From: Isotricha intestinalis
Taxonomy: Eukaryota; Ciliophora; Litostomatea; Vestibuliferida; Isotrichidae
NCBI GenBank assembly: GCA_023807065.1
Contig: JAJJLU010003509.1
Location: 1-64,000 of the forward strand
Direction: 5' to 3'
Length of the DNA: 64,000 bases
The notes beneath the pieces are model-generated. The model did not search any database. It had not been told where the DNA came from and saw only the letters and a program-made list of their open reading frames with translations. How positions within the stretch are numbered: the stretch's first letter is position 1; each line of letters begins with the position of its first letter. Below, one piece after another: positions 19,785 through 30,335 of the stretch. The position numbers were made by a program, and so were the translations under genes.

Positions 19785-22070
19785 TTATTCCATTTCATCT
19801 TCTAAATAATTTTCTGTTACTGAATTATCTGTGTCATTCTTTTCTCCTCCGTTTCTTCTTCTTAATAAAGCAGAATCTATTTTTTTTTTCATTTCTTTCA
19901 TTTGTTTAATAGTTTTTATAGTTTTCAAAGCATTATTTTTCATAGCTTTAACAGCTTGATCACTAGTATCGAAAAATAAAGGATGAAAATGGTTTTTAAA
20001 TTCATCTTGAGAAACTTGATATTTTTCTAATTCATTAGCATAATATTCATCAAAATTAGAATTTAAATTAGAAGTATTATTATTATCTTCAAATAATTTT
20101 TCTAATTTTAAATTAGTATTAATATTACCATTATCTAAATTTTCAATATAAGTAACATGTTCATCATATATTTTATTTAAAGATTGAATAACCTCTTCTT
20201 TATTAATATTTGCTAAATCACCAAAAGAATTTGGTTTTCTTTCTAATAAATCAAACATTAATTTTGAATTATGAATGCATTTTTTTAAATATTTAATCAT
20301 AATAACTTGTGTATCAGTATAACCTAAAAAAGAAGTATTCATTTTTTGTAATATATCAACTTCACTTTTAATTTCTTTTATATCAATATCAATTCTTTCA
20401 GAAATATCAAATAATTGATCTTTAGTGGGAATAATATCAAAAGATTTAATTTTTTCTGATAAAATTTTATTTTCATCAATAATAGAAATAATTGCTCTTT
20501 TTTCACAATTATAAACAATTTCAAATTGTTTTTCAGTCATTATATGATTTTTATATTGAGAAGAAATAAGCATCATTCTAAGAGAATGATAAATAATATT
20601 AGAGTGAGTATCTTTTAATTGATTTCTAGTTTTTAATCTTGTAATTAATTTATAAGCTTTTTGCTCAGATTCAGTTAAAATACTTTTTTGAGTCATAAAT
20701 ATCATCATCATACTTACAAAATAAATTCCAATAACACATGCAATTATAATAAAAACTCTTCCAAAATGAGTTTTAGGAAAAAAATCTCCATAACCTACTG
20801 TTGTCATTGATATAAAAACACACCAAATTGAATTCATTCTAAATCTCCAGTTTTGAAGAAAAACTATTTGACTTTCCCAATAATATAATTCAAATACTCT
20901 TACACATAATCCGAAACTTATACAAAAAGTAAAAAAAACAAATAGTAAGAATATAAATGGATTTTCTTTTTGTTCTGCTTTCATTGAAAATAAAAATGAG
21001 GAATTTATTGAATATTTTTCTAAGATTTGTTCACTTTGAACATTATCCCAAATTGATAAAGCATTTAAAATTTGGAAAATATAAAGAAATCTAAATGAAG
21101 ATAATGAATTAAAAAAAGATGATAGAGGCATGACTATAACATTATCTAATTGAGCATAAATAGATATTAATTTCATTGAAGGATAAGGAAGAATTAATAA
21201 ATATATTATTTCAAAAAATAATATTAAACAATATTTACTTTTATAAAAAGGTAATCCTGTTTCTTTTCTTAATCTTTCTTCTCTAAAAAAAGATAAATAT
21301 CTTGCTCCTAATAATCCTAATCCTGCAATCATTGATATAATTAATATTGCATATCTTAAATTTTGATCTTTATCACTTATTTCTAAAGGAATTTTTATAT
21401 TATTAAATTTTGTTTCTCCTATTATATAATTATATGTATCTTCTGTTATATTATGAGATGTTAATATATCAAAATTTGAAATATTATTATTAAAAGAATA
21501 GGAATTATTTATGTAATGATTTAATAATGTTGGAATTGAATTTCCATTATATTCTAATAAATTGGTTAAATTTACTCTTGAATCAGCAAAAATTGTTTGA
21601 AAATTTTGATTTGAATCAAAAGTATTTATATAATTAATTAATAAACTTCCAATTATTCTAGTATATATGTTTTTATAATAAAATTTATCATCTTCAATTT
21701 GACATAAAATTGCAGAAATAATAATTAAAAAAGAAGAAATAATTTCAAATATATGAATATAAGTTTTATATAAAGTTATTTTCTTCATATATGCTTTATT
21801 ACCTTTTGTTGTTGGATCTAAATCGATTTGACTTGATTTTAATTTTGAAGAAATAAGTGAACTTGCATTTGAATTATCATCATAATCTGTATAAGTTTCA
21901 CTTGATAAATTTGATAAATTATAATTTTCTTTTATATCTGTATCTTTACTTTTAAATCTATTTTTTAAATCAATTTCCATTCCTTCAAAATCTTTTTGAA
22001 TTTCATGACCTTGAGGATTTTTATTCAATTCTTCTAAATAAGGATTATTTCTAGATAGAAGTAAATACAT
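19785..22070 (-). CDS. SK-like (calmodulin-gated type) potassium channel
   Basis: The frame encodes 761 residues. The N-terminal ~100 residues are polar. Hydrophobic helices follow at ~109-128 and in the 240-465 region, consistent with S1-S6 with a large lumenal loop of several Asn glycosylation sites between S1 and S2. The pore reads SMTTVGYGDFFPK (~418-430), the K+ selectivity filter. After S6 comes LTESEQKAYKLITRLK, which resembles the SK-channel start of the calmodulin-binding region. A long helical cytosolic tail follows. SK channels open on Ca2+-calmodulin and repolarise the membrane. A more general 6-TM K+ channel is the alternative. Its start lies 67 bp from the divergent RING-DUSP gene. 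Confidence 0.85.
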   Translation of the reverse strand: MYLLLSRNNPYLEELNKNPQGHEIQKDFEGMEIDLKNRFKSKDTDIKENYNLSNLSSETYTDYDDNSNASSLISSKLKSSQIDLDPTTKGNKAYMKKITLYKTYIHIFEIISSFLIIISAILCQIEDDKFYYKNIYTRIIGSLLINYINTFDSNQNFQTIFADSRVNLTNLLEYNGNSIPTLLNHYINNSYSFNNNISNFDILTSHNITEDTYNYIIGETKFNNIKIPLEISDKDQNLRYAILIISMIAGLGLLGARYLSFFREERLRKETGLPFYKSKYCLILFFEIIYLLILPYPSMKLISIYAQLDNVIVMPLSSFFNSLSSFRFLYIFQILNALSIWDNVQSEQILEKYSINSSFLFSMKAEQKENPFIFLLFVFFTFCISFGLCVRVFELYYWESQIVFLQNWRFRMNSIWCVFISMTTVGYGDFFPKTHFGRVFIIIACVIGIYFVSMMMIFMTQKSILTESEQKAYKLITRLKTRNQLKDTHSNIIYHSLRMMLISSQYKNHIMTEKQFEIVYNCEKRAIISIIDENKILSEKIKSFDIIPTKDQLFDISERIDIDIKEIKSEVDILQKMNTSFLGYTDTQVIMIKYLKKCIHNSKLMFDLLERKPNSFGDLANINKEEVIQSLNKIYDEHVTYIENLDNGNINTNLKLEKLFEDNNNTSNLNSNFDEYYANELEKYQVSQDEFKNHFHPLFFDTSDQAVKAMKNNALKTIKTIKQMKEMKKKIDSALLRRRNGGEKNDTDNSVTENYLEDEME

Positions 22071-22137
22071 TATAAAAATAAAATATAAAATTTAAAATAA
22101 TTTTAAAAAAAAATATAAAAAAAAATATAAGAAATAA

Positions 22138-23979
22138 ATGGAATGTGATATTTGCCTGACTGAATGGGATCCAAATAAAAGAATTCCTCGTTTATTATCA
22201 TGTGGACATACATTTTGTCAGGAATGTTTAAAGCAAATGTTTAATAAATGTAAAAAAGAGAAAAAGAAATTTCAATGTCCAACATGTAATACAATTCAAG
22301 ATAATTTATATGAAGAGAAAGATATTTTATCATTAATAAAAAATTACAATTTACTTCAAATAGCAGAAAAAATAGAAGAGAGAAAAACAACAAATAGAGG
22401 AACAAATGCATCTATACAAAACATACTTCCAATCAATTTAAATGACAGAGAATCAATAACATCGAAAAATAATAATATAATCAATCCACGAAATTCTCAA
22501 AAATTTTTTTTTGATATTAATAGAAAATGTGCAAAACATAATTTAGTTATTCATTCTTATGCGGCAGGAACAAATATATTATTTTGTGATAAATGTATTG
22601 AAGAAACTAAAATGTCTACTTTACCTTTACCTAATGCTATTAAAGATTTAAGAAGAAGAGTTGATTCTTCTCAATTAAAAGCTTGTATTACTAAAAATCA
22701 AATTAGTCAATTAAAAAGATTTTTTGAAAGTTATTTAATTGAATTTGAAAAAGAAAATTCTTCAAAAATTGAAGAATTATTTTCTTATTTTAATAAAATC
22801 ATCGAATATTTTCATAATAGTGCAAAACAACTTTTATCTCAATGTGTAAGTGAACAAAAATTACATATTTCTTCTTATTTGGAAGAAATGAAAAAATTAA
22901 GTTTTCAATTAACAAATATAGAAAAAGATTTAAGTGAAATGTTAAATAATAAAGATAATTCATTTTTATTACATAATATAGATAAAATTCGAAAAATAGA
23001 AAATCGAATGATAAATTTTATAAATTATGATTTAGAATTTGATTTATTATCAATGAAGATAGGATTTAATGAGAAAGAGAAGGAAAATTTATTATCATCA
23101 ATTCAAAAAAGTTTTTATACTCAAGTAGAATTTTTTGAAATTCAAAATAAATTACCTTCAATAAGGCAAATATTAAAAGTAGATGAAAGTTGGCCATGTA
23201 TATGTGATGAAGTGAATAATTCATTAAATGAAGTAAAATGTAGTTCTTGTGGTTTATTTAGAAGATATGAAACTTTAGGTCATAATACTATTAATTATTA
23301 TGATGATATTGATACTAGTTTAAATTTAAATAATTCTATTATTAGTAATATTGAAAGAGAATTAGATGTTATTAAACAAATTAAAGAAGAAGAATCTAAT
23401 GAATTTAAATATTTAATACAAATCAACAATAGAAAAAATAAATCTTTCTATGCTATTGATTTAGATTGGTTTAATTCCTGGAAAAATTTTGTTCAAAAAA
23501 ATAAAGAAATTCCTCCTGGTCCTATTACTAATAATAATTTAATTAATTTAAATAAATCTAATGGAAAATATGAAGTTAAAAATAAAATGATTAAAAATAA
23601 AGATTTTATTATTGTTGAAGATGATGTTTGGGATTTTTTCTTCTTAAATTTTAATGGAGGACCTTGTATTGAGTTAATTGATGATAAACATGTTAAAATT
23701 GAAGATGCTGTAGTTAAAATTAGTGGAAGTTTTTATACTAGTTATACTCAAATTAAAGAAGAATTTATTGATGAAGATGAAAAAGATGATAATTTAGAAA
23801 ATGAATATGAAAATGATGATAATAAATATTTGAAGAAAAATTCCAATCATAATAAAAATTCGAATAAAAACTCTAATAATAAAAGTAATTATGATCCTGA
23901 TGATACTATTGAAAATGATAATGATATTTATGATGAAAGTGATTTGCCTTCGAAGTTAATTAATAAATATGGAAAATAA
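22138..23979 (+). CDS. RING, B-box, RanBP2 zinc finger and DUSP-domain protein (probable E3)
   Basis: The frame encodes 613 residues. A C3HC4 RING lies at residues 4-51 (CDIC, LSCGHTFCQEC, CPTC). A B-box-like Cys/His cluster follows at ~130-155 (KCAKHN, FCDKC), and then a coiled coil at ~180-330. A RanBP2-like finger lies near 352-375 (WPCIC, then VKCSSCGLFRR). Residues ~425-560 match a DUSP domain: FYAIDLDWFNSWKNFV, then PPGPITNNNLI, then NFNGGPCIEL, the last resembling the 'YGGGP.I' end of DUSPs. DUSP modules usually sit in ubiquitin-specific proteases, where they bind substrates. Here there is no USP catalytic core. The acidic Asn/Asp tail is low complexity. A ubiquitin ligase is the likely function. 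Confidence 0.85.
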   Translation: MECDICLTEWDPNKRIPRLLSCGHTFCQECLKQMFNKCKKEKKKFQCPTCNTIQDNLYEEKDILSLIKNYNLLQIAEKIEERKTTNRGTNASIQNILPINLNDRESITSKNNNIINPRNSQKFFFDINRKCAKHNLVIHSYAAGTNILFCDKCIEETKMSTLPLPNAIKDLRRRVDSSQLKACITKNQISQLKRFFESYLIEFEKENSSKIEELFSYFNKIIEYFHNSAKQLLSQCVSEQKLHISSYLEEMKKLSFQLTNIEKDLSEMLNNKDNSFLLHNIDKIRKIENRMINFINYDLEFDLLSMKIGFNEKEKENLLSSIQKSFYTQVEFFEIQNKLPSIRQILKVDESWPCICDEVNNSLNEVKCSSCGLFRRYETLGHNTINYYDDIDTSLNLNNSIISNIERELDVIKQIKEEESNEFKYLIQINNRKNKSFYAIDLDWFNSWKNFVQKNKEIPPGPITNNNLINLNKSNGKYEVKNKMIKNKDFIIVEDDVWDFFFLNFNGGPCIELIDDKHVKIEDAVVKISGSFYTSYTQIKEEFIDEDEKDDNLENEYENDDNKYLKKNSNHNKNSNKNSNNKSNYDPDDTIENDNDIYDESDLPSKLINKYGK

Positions 23980-24089
23980 GAACAAAATGTTTAATGAGTT
24001 TTTTAAATATCATATATTAATTTATTTTATAAAATAATTATTATCCCACATAAAAATTTTTAATCCCAAAAAAAATAAAAAAATAAAAA

Positions 24090-24932
24090 ATGGATGATTT
24101 ACCTTCTTCAGATTTAGATAATCAAATGATAAGTTTAGAAAATCCTGAAAATCCCCCTACAGAAAATACATTAAACATAAATGAAATAAAATTAAAAAAT
24201 GAGAAAAACATAAGTTCAAATTATTCATCATTATTAACTTCAGAAGGAACTCAGAAAAAAATAGCAGAGAAAGTAGTAGAAAATGCTGAAAAAAAAGTAG
24301 AAAAAGCATATATAGAGAAATTATTATGTTGTGTAAATTACTTTAAGAAATATTTTAAAATAAAAACAAAAGAAGTAGAAAGAAGATTAATATTATCATT
24401 AAAACCATTAAATAATTCATTTTATGAAGAAGCATTAAATAATCCTGATTTATATGGTCCATTTTGGATATATACAACATTAATTTTTGCAATTGCATCA
24501 GGAGGTTCATTATCTAAATATTTTCAGAATTCAAATGATAATTTTTTTCAAAAATTTATTCCTAGTGCAAGTTTAATTATTTATATTATGGGATTTGGTT
24601 TCCCACTTTTATTATTTGCAAGTATGAAATTTTTTGGAGAAAAAATTCCTTATTTTACTCATGTTTGTATTTATGGTTATTCACTCTCTTGTTTTATTCC
24701 TATTATGCTTATTTGCTCTTGTGGAATTGGCTTTGTTCAATGGATTCTACTTTCTTATGGAATTATTAATTCTACTCTTTTTGTTATTGTCAATTTTTGG
24801 AATGGAATTAAAGCACTTGAAAATAAAAAAAGATTTATTATTCTTGGATTTATTATTGTAGTACAATTTATTCTTTTTCTCATTTTGAAATTAAAGTTCT
24901 TTGATTCTTTTAGTTCTGATAATCAAAAATAA
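24090..24932 (+). CDS. YIPF1: YIPF1/YIPF2-type Yip1-domain Golgi membrane protein
   Basis: The frame encodes 280 residues. The N-terminal ~110 residues are cytosolic. NPDLYGPFWIYTTLIFAIA (~119-137) is the Yip1-domain signature just before the first membrane helix. About five hydrophobic helices follow to the C-terminus, including IPYFTHVCIYGYSL between helices. YIPF proteins cycle between ER and Golgi, bind Rab GTPases, and support Golgi structure and vesicle traffic. The match to the YIPF1/2 branch is better than to YIPF5 or YIPF6 because of the DLYGPFWI wording. It sits 110 bp downstream of the RING-DUSP gene, same strand. Confidence 0.88.
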   Translation: MDDLPSSDLDNQMISLENPENPPTENTLNINEIKLKNEKNISSNYSSLLTSEGTQKKIAEKVVENAEKKVEKAYIEKLLCCVNYFKKYFKIKTKEVERRLILSLKPLNNSFYEEALNNPDLYGPFWIYTTLIFAIASGGSLSKYFQNSNDNFFQKFIPSASLIIYIMGFGFPLLLFASMKFFGEKIPYFTHVCIYGYSLSCFIPIMLICSCGIGFVQWILLSYGIINSTLFVIVNFWNGIKALENKKRFIILGFIIVVQFILFLILKLKFFDSFSSDNQK

Positions 24933-25100
24933 GTTTAAATGGATAATATTTAATTAATAATATTTAAATCGGATAATTAAGTTTAATGAAATTATTCAAA
25001 AATTAATTTTTTATATTTAAAAATTACTATCAGAAAAGATTAAGAAAAGAATGAATAATTAATTTATTTTTTTTTTAATTATATTTTTAAAAATAATTAA

Positions 25101-26477
25101 ATGGGAAGTAGAATAGAATCATTTTGTAAATGTCAAAATAATGAAATATCATCATTAAAAAAATTTGAAAGAAATAATGATAAAGAGTCTTCAACAAGAT
25201 CAAATTCTCGTACAAAAAAAAACCAAAACTTAAAGATAATAAATAAAGAAATAATTAAATATAATTGTATAAAATCTTTAAATAATGAAAATAATATTAT
25301 AATAAATAAAATAAAATTAAACACAGCATCAAGAAAAATAACGAAATTTTTTTTAGAAGTAAAGAAGGAAAAAAAATCAATAAAAGAATTAATAAAAAGT
25401 GAAAATTATTTTAATACAAAAATAAAAGAAGAAAAAGAAGAGAAAAAAGAAAAAATAAAAATAGAAAATAAAAAGAAAATAAAAATAATATCAGATTTTT
25501 TAAAAGAAAATTCTCCATCAACATATTTAGGTGCTACAAAAAAAGGAATAAAACAAGGATTAGGATTTCAAATATTTTATACAAATAATAAAGATAATAA
25601 TAATAAGAATAAAAATTTAATAAAATCAGTTATTTTAATAAGTAATTTTATAAATAATTATCCAATTGGAATTGGAAAAGCATATTTTATAAAAAAATAT
25701 CATTGTTATTATTATGGAGAATTTAAAGAATATTTTGCTGAAGGTTATGGAATTTATTATGATAATGAAAAATCTTATTATGAAGGTTATTGGAAAAATG
25801 ATTCTCCTTTTCAAATTGGAATTGAAAAATGGGATGATGATTCTTTTTATCAAGGAGAATATTTTAATGGAAAAAAAAATGGTATTGGCTCTTATTTCTG
25901 GAATAATGGAAGTTTTTATCAAGGAGAATGGAAAAATAATTTAATTCATGGTTTTGGAATTTATTGTTATCCTAATCAAAATAATCACAATAATCATTTC
26001 TTTCATAATAATCTTAATAATAATGATAATTCCTTAAATTTAAATGATGATGATATCTTAATTAATAATAATAATAATAATAAGAAATTTTATATTGGTT
26101 CTTGGAAAAATAATTTAAGAAGTGGTTTAGGAGAAGATATATCTAATAATAAAAAATATTTTGGATTTTATAAAAATGATAAAAGAAATGGTTTTGGAAT
26201 TATGTATTGGATTAATTCAAATAAAGCTTTTATTGGTTTTTGGAGAGATGGAAAACAAATTGGAATTGGAAAATGCTTGTTTGGTGAAAAAATTCAATTT
26301 GGATTTTGGAATTTTAATCATAAAGTTTTTTTTTTTAATGAAAATTATTTCCTTATTTATATTTCTTATTGGAATTTATATGATATTTATTCTCCATATT
26401 TTCATTTTTTTAATTTTAAATTAACAGATGTTCAATTTTTTTTTGATAATAATGATTTTTCAGAAGGATTAAATTAA
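25101..26477 (+). CDS. MORN-repeat protein with acylation-type N-terminus
   Basis: The frame encodes 458 residues. The start MGSRIESFCKC offers Gly2 for myristoylation and Cys9/Cys11 for palmitoylation. A basic, Lys/Glu-rich region follows to ~residue 130. MORN repeats then run from ~135 to ~410: examples are YYYGEFKEYFAEGYGIYY, SFYQGEYFNGKKNGIGSYF, SFYQGEWKNNLIHGFGIY and NDKRNGFGIMYW, about eight in all, interrupted by an Asn-rich insert (~292-330). MORN proteins attach to membranes or cytoskeleton and organise cell-division or cortical structures in protists. Membrane tethering here is inferred from the N-terminus. Confidence 0.85.
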   Translation: MGSRIESFCKCQNNEISSLKKFERNNDKESSTRSNSRTKKNQNLKIINKEIIKYNCIKSLNNENNIIINKIKLNTASRKITKFFLEVKKEKKSIKELIKSENYFNTKIKEEKEEKKEKIKIENKKKIKIISDFLKENSPSTYLGATKKGIKQGLGFQIFYTNNKDNNNKNKNLIKSVILISNFINNYPIGIGKAYFIKKYHCYYYGEFKEYFAEGYGIYYDNEKSYYEGYWKNDSPFQIGIEKWDDDSFYQGEYFNGKKNGIGSYFWNNGSFYQGEWKNNLIHGFGIYCYPNQNNHNNHFFHNNLNNNDNSLNLNDDDILINNNNNNKKFYIGSWKNNLRSGLGEDISNNKKYFGFYKNDKRNGFGIMYWINSNKAFIGFWRDGKQIGIGKCLFGEKIQFGFWNFNHKVFFFNENYFLIYISYWNLYDIYSPYFHFFNFKLTDVQFFFDNNDFSEGLN

Positions 26478-26762
26478 ATTATTTTTTGAGTTTATTTTAT
26501 AATGTAAATAATGTTTTTATATATTATAATTATTTTAAAATTTATATATTGTTTGTTTACTTAATTTATGAAATTTTTTTTTCTTAAAAAATAATGCATA
26601 TTAAATTCTATTTATCCTTCTTCAATATAATCTAGCCTTTTTTATTTTAGGTAAACATTTTTACTTTCATATATTGTATCATTGAATAAATACTCATTCA
26701 TTTAAAAAGTAAATACATTATTAATTAAATATGAATAAAAAAAATAAAAAATAATATATAAT

Positions 26763-28082
26763 ATGTATAATTCAGGTTACACTGGTATGGGAGTTAATAC
26801 AAATATGTATCCACAAAACATATATCAACCAGGTACACAACTCCCTACATTAAATACAGGGCTTACTTCAGGAACTACATTCCAAAATCCAGGTGGTTTC
26901 CTTCAACCAGGAATGCAGGGTGTGGGAGTTGGAGGATACTCAGCCCAACCAATAATGACTCAACCAATAATGACTCAACCAATAATGACTCAACCTATGA
27001 TGACTCAACCAATGATGGGTCAACCTATTATGAATCAACCAATGATGAATCAACCTATGATGACTCAACCAATAATAAATCAACCAATAATGAATCAACC
27101 AATAATGAATCAACCAATGATGGGTCAAGGTATGATGGGTCAAGGTATGACGGGATTAGGTCCATTTAATGTAGAAATGGACTGTGCTGCATTAAGGGGA
27201 GCAATGCGTGGTTTAGGGACAGATGAAGATACAATAATTAACATAATATGTCAAAGAACAAACATGCAACGTCAGCAAATAAAACAATACTATATTTCAG
27301 CATATGGTCGTGATTTAATAACAGACTTAAAAAAGGAATTAAGTGGTAACTTCGAAAACGTAGTAGTAGCCTTATTCCAAACCCCATCTGAATTTGACGC
27401 ATCTTCCCTATATCATGCAATGAAAGGAATTGGTACAGATGAAGGAACATTAATTGAGATAATAGGTACTCGTCCTTCATTCCAATTATCCCAAATAAAG
27501 CAATCATTCCGTCAAATGTATAACAAAGACTTAGTAAAGTGGGTAGAGAGTGAAACTAGTGGTGGTCTCCGTAAACTTCTGGTTTCCCTTCTCTTAGCTC
27601 AAAGAAGTGAGAACCAAGTTCCAAATCAACAACAATGTATGATGGATGCACAATCATTATATCAAGCAGGTGAAGCGAGATGGGGAACTGATGAAGGCAT
27701 TTTTAATCAAATTTTTTCAACAAGGTCGAGAGCTGATATTATTTGCATTAATCAATGTTATCAAAGTTTAAGAGGAAAAACTTTAGAACGTGTTATTGAA
27801 AAAGAATTTATGGGTGACACACAAAAATTATTTTTAACTTTACTTAAAGTTTTTGTTAATCCTTCTGCTTATTTTGCAGAAAGGATTCATGAAAGTATTA
27901 CTGGACTTGGAACTAATGATAAGAAGTTAATTAGAAATATTGTTTCTAGATGTGAAATTGATATGCCACAAATTAAAGATGCTTATAGAAGAATGTATGG
28001 AAGAGAATTAGTTAGTGATGTTAGAGGAGATACTAGTGGAGATTATAAGAAAATTCTCTCAAGACTCATTTCAAGGTTTTAA
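26763..28082 (+). CDS. annexin with Met/Gln pentapeptide-repeat N-terminal tail
   Basis: The frame encodes 439 residues. Residues 1-60 are Gly/Pro/Gln-rich. Fourteen pentapeptides of the form QP(I/M)M(T/N/G) follow at ~62-131, and then a four-repeat annexin core. Ca2+-binding loops of the GxGTD type are visible in each repeat: GLGTDED, GIGTDEG, RWGTDEG and GLGTNDK. Downstream acidic caps such as GDTSGDYKK fit type-II sites. Annexins bind anionic membranes when Ca2+ rises. The Gln/Pro tail recalls long-tailed annexins (annexin A7/A11, Dictyostelium annexin C1). Codon use is less AT-biased than in the neighbours, which suggests high expression. Confidence 0.95.
   Translation: MYNSGYTGMGVNTNMYPQNIYQPGTQLPTLNTGLTSGTTFQNPGGFLQPGMQGVGVGGYSAQPIMTQPIMTQPIMTQPMMTQPMMGQPIMNQPMMNQPMMTQPIINQPIMNQPIMNQPMMGQGMMGQGMTGLGPFNVEMDCAALRGAMRGLGTDEDTIINIICQRTNMQRQQIKQYYISAYGRDLITDLKKELSGNFENVVVALFQTPSEFDASSLYHAMKGIGTDEGTLIEIIGTRPSFQLSQIKQSFRQMYNKDLVKWVESETSGGLRKLLVSLLLAQRSENQVPNQQQCMMDAQSLYQAGEARWGTDEGIFNQIFSTRSRADIICINQCYQSLRGKTLERVIEKEFMGDTQKLFLTLLKVFVNPSAYFAERIHESITGLGTNDKKLIRNIVSRCEIDMPQIKDAYRRMYGRELVSDVRGDTSGDYKKILSRLISRF
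26946..27155 (+). repeat. 15-bp coding minisatellite in the annexin tail (14 units)
   Basis: The unit is CAACCAATAATGACT with point variants, encoding QPIMT-like pentapeptides. Twelve units begin QP and the last two QG. Variation is mainly at codons 3 and 5. No unit breaks the frame. Confidence 0.9.
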
Positions 28083-28263
28083 ATATTTTTTATTTATTTT
28101 TTATAGTTTTATAATTTTTTAATTTTTGTGTTATGAATTATTAAAAAATTTTTTTGATAAATTAACAAATAAAGGATAAGATAAAACTAACTTAAAAAAA
28201 TTTTATTTAAAATTTTTAAAAATAATAAACCTTAATAAATAAAATTTATTGATTTTTAAAACT

Positions 28264-28698
28264 CTAATTATCTAATCTATTAGTTTGCATTAACTGTATT
28301 AAAACTTCTTTTAAAGAATGATACAATCTATCAGTTTTAGAAATAATATCCAATAAATTTTCAGGATTAGTTTTAATAAGAATTCCAGTTAATCTAGAGC
28401 AAATAGTAGTATCATCATATCTTCCATTAGTAATATTTAAATTATATTCAGGAATAAATTTAATTAAAAAATAAAATAAAGTTTCTCCAAGTGCTTCTGT
28501 CATATCATCTGGATTTTCAATTTTTAATTTTTCTTTTACTTGTTCAACTAAATGTTCCCCTTCAACAGTAATTCTTTTATTTTCAAATCCAATATTTTGA
28601 TTATTATTAACAACATTATTATTTAAATTTAAATTATTATTATTGATGAAATTTTGAATATTATTATTATTATTATTATTATTCACATTCATATTTAA

Positions 28699-28737
<39 letters not shown>

Positions 28738-30096
28738 ATCAAATCTATTTTGAGGATTATTCATAAATCTATTATTTCCTCTTCCTCTTCCTCTCATATT
28801 ATTATTTTTATGACCTCTATTATTAATATTATTATAATTTCTATTTCCTCCAAAACCTTCCATATTATGTCTTATCATTTCAAATTGTTTTTTTTCTCCT
28901 TTATTATAATCATAATTTTCAATTAATAATTTCATTTTAATACCATTAAATTCACTTTCTTTATCATTTAATTCTTCTTTTGCTTTTTGTGCATTTTCTT
29001 CTTTTTTAAATAAAACAAAACCATATCCTTTACTTTCATAAATAAATTCTTTATCTATAATTTCTCCTTTCTCATTTTTTTTATCTTTCATTACTCCCAT
29101 TGTTGCTATTCTTGCTGATGAAATTTCACCATATTTTTTAAACATATCTAATAAGTCTTTTTCATTTATTTCTTTTGGTAAATTTTTTACTACTAAATTA
29201 CATCCTTGAAATTTATTTTTCATACTTTCTTGTTTTTGCTTATTTACTTGTTCTATTATATTATTATCTATTGGAATTATTGATATATCAAAATTTTTAT
29301 TTAATTTATTTAATGCACTTTCACATTCTTCTTTCTTTGAAAAAATCACTACTCCATTTTTTTTTCTTTCTATAGTATTTTCAATATAAATTCCACAAAA
29401 TCTAATTTCTCCATAAATTTCAAATATATTTGATAAGGAATTTTCATTATCATTATCAGATAAATTTCTTATTAATAACATAGAAACTTCAGTATTATTT
29501 TCTAATCTTTTTTCTCTTGGTTCAAACATAGAAACTAATAAATTTTTTCCTTTAAATTCTTTTTGATTTAAATTTTCAATTGCATCTTTTGCACTTTGTT
29601 CTTTTTCAAAATTAACATATCCATAACCTAAATTTTCTCCATTTTTTCCTTTTTTTAAATTAATGGAAATAATATTTCCAAATTCAGAAAATAAATCATA
29701 TAATTCTTTATTAGTAATATCCAAAGATAAATTTTTAACAAATAAATTAGAAGTAGTTTTATTTTTATCAGTTTGATCATTAGATTTAAAAGGTTCAGCT
29801 TTAATAATTTGATCTTTGAAAGATTTCATATTTAAAGCTTTTAAAGCATTCATTGCTTCTAAAGTAGATTTAAATTTTACATATGCAAATGATTTATTAT
29901 CTTTTCCTTTTCTTACAAATATATAATCTATATTAAAATTTCCTTGAGATAATATAAATTGATTTAATTCATATTGATCACAATTTGCTGGAAGTTCTCC
30001 TATATATATTACTTGTTTTGTATTCATTGGCTTCTCTTTCTTTGCTTTTATTTTTTGAGATGATGCTTTTTCTACGTCTTCTAAGTAGTAATGCAT
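28264..30096 (-). CDS. PABPC: cytoplasmic poly(A)-binding protein (PABP)
   Basis: The frame encodes 610 residues. Four RRMs lie at about 28-102, 115-192, 205-283 and 297-400. RNP motifs are visible, such as IYIGEL and FAYVKFKS in RRM1, LFVKNL and YGYVNFEK in RRM2, and KGYGFVLFKK in RRM4. An Asn/Gly-rich linker with RGRGRGN follows (~415-515). A C-terminal MLLE domain (~528-605) reads ALGETLFYFL, then LTGILIKTNPENLL, the site for PAM2 peptides. PABPs coat poly(A) tails and link to eIF4G, deadenylation and decay. The gene ends in TAG, the only TAG end in the window. Confidence 0.95.
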
Positions 30097-30335
30097 TTTT
30101 TTTTATTATGTTTTTTTTAAGGAGGTTTTTGGCTTAAATAAATTTTTTTTTATTTTACTTTTTATTTTTTAATTTTAAATATTTATTTATTGTTTTATTT
30201 AATGTTACATAATGAGTTTTTTAATTTATATTATTTTAAATATTTATTTTTTTAAATTTAAAAAAATTAAATTTTTTTCTAATAGAAGAAATATGTAAAA
30301 ATTTTTTTCTTTTTTATGATACAAATTTACATATT

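Noticed and set aside
26940..27143. Minus-strand His/Leu/Trp repeat protein over the annexin tail
   Set aside because: It is the antisense image of the 15-bp minisatellite in a well-supported annexin gene.
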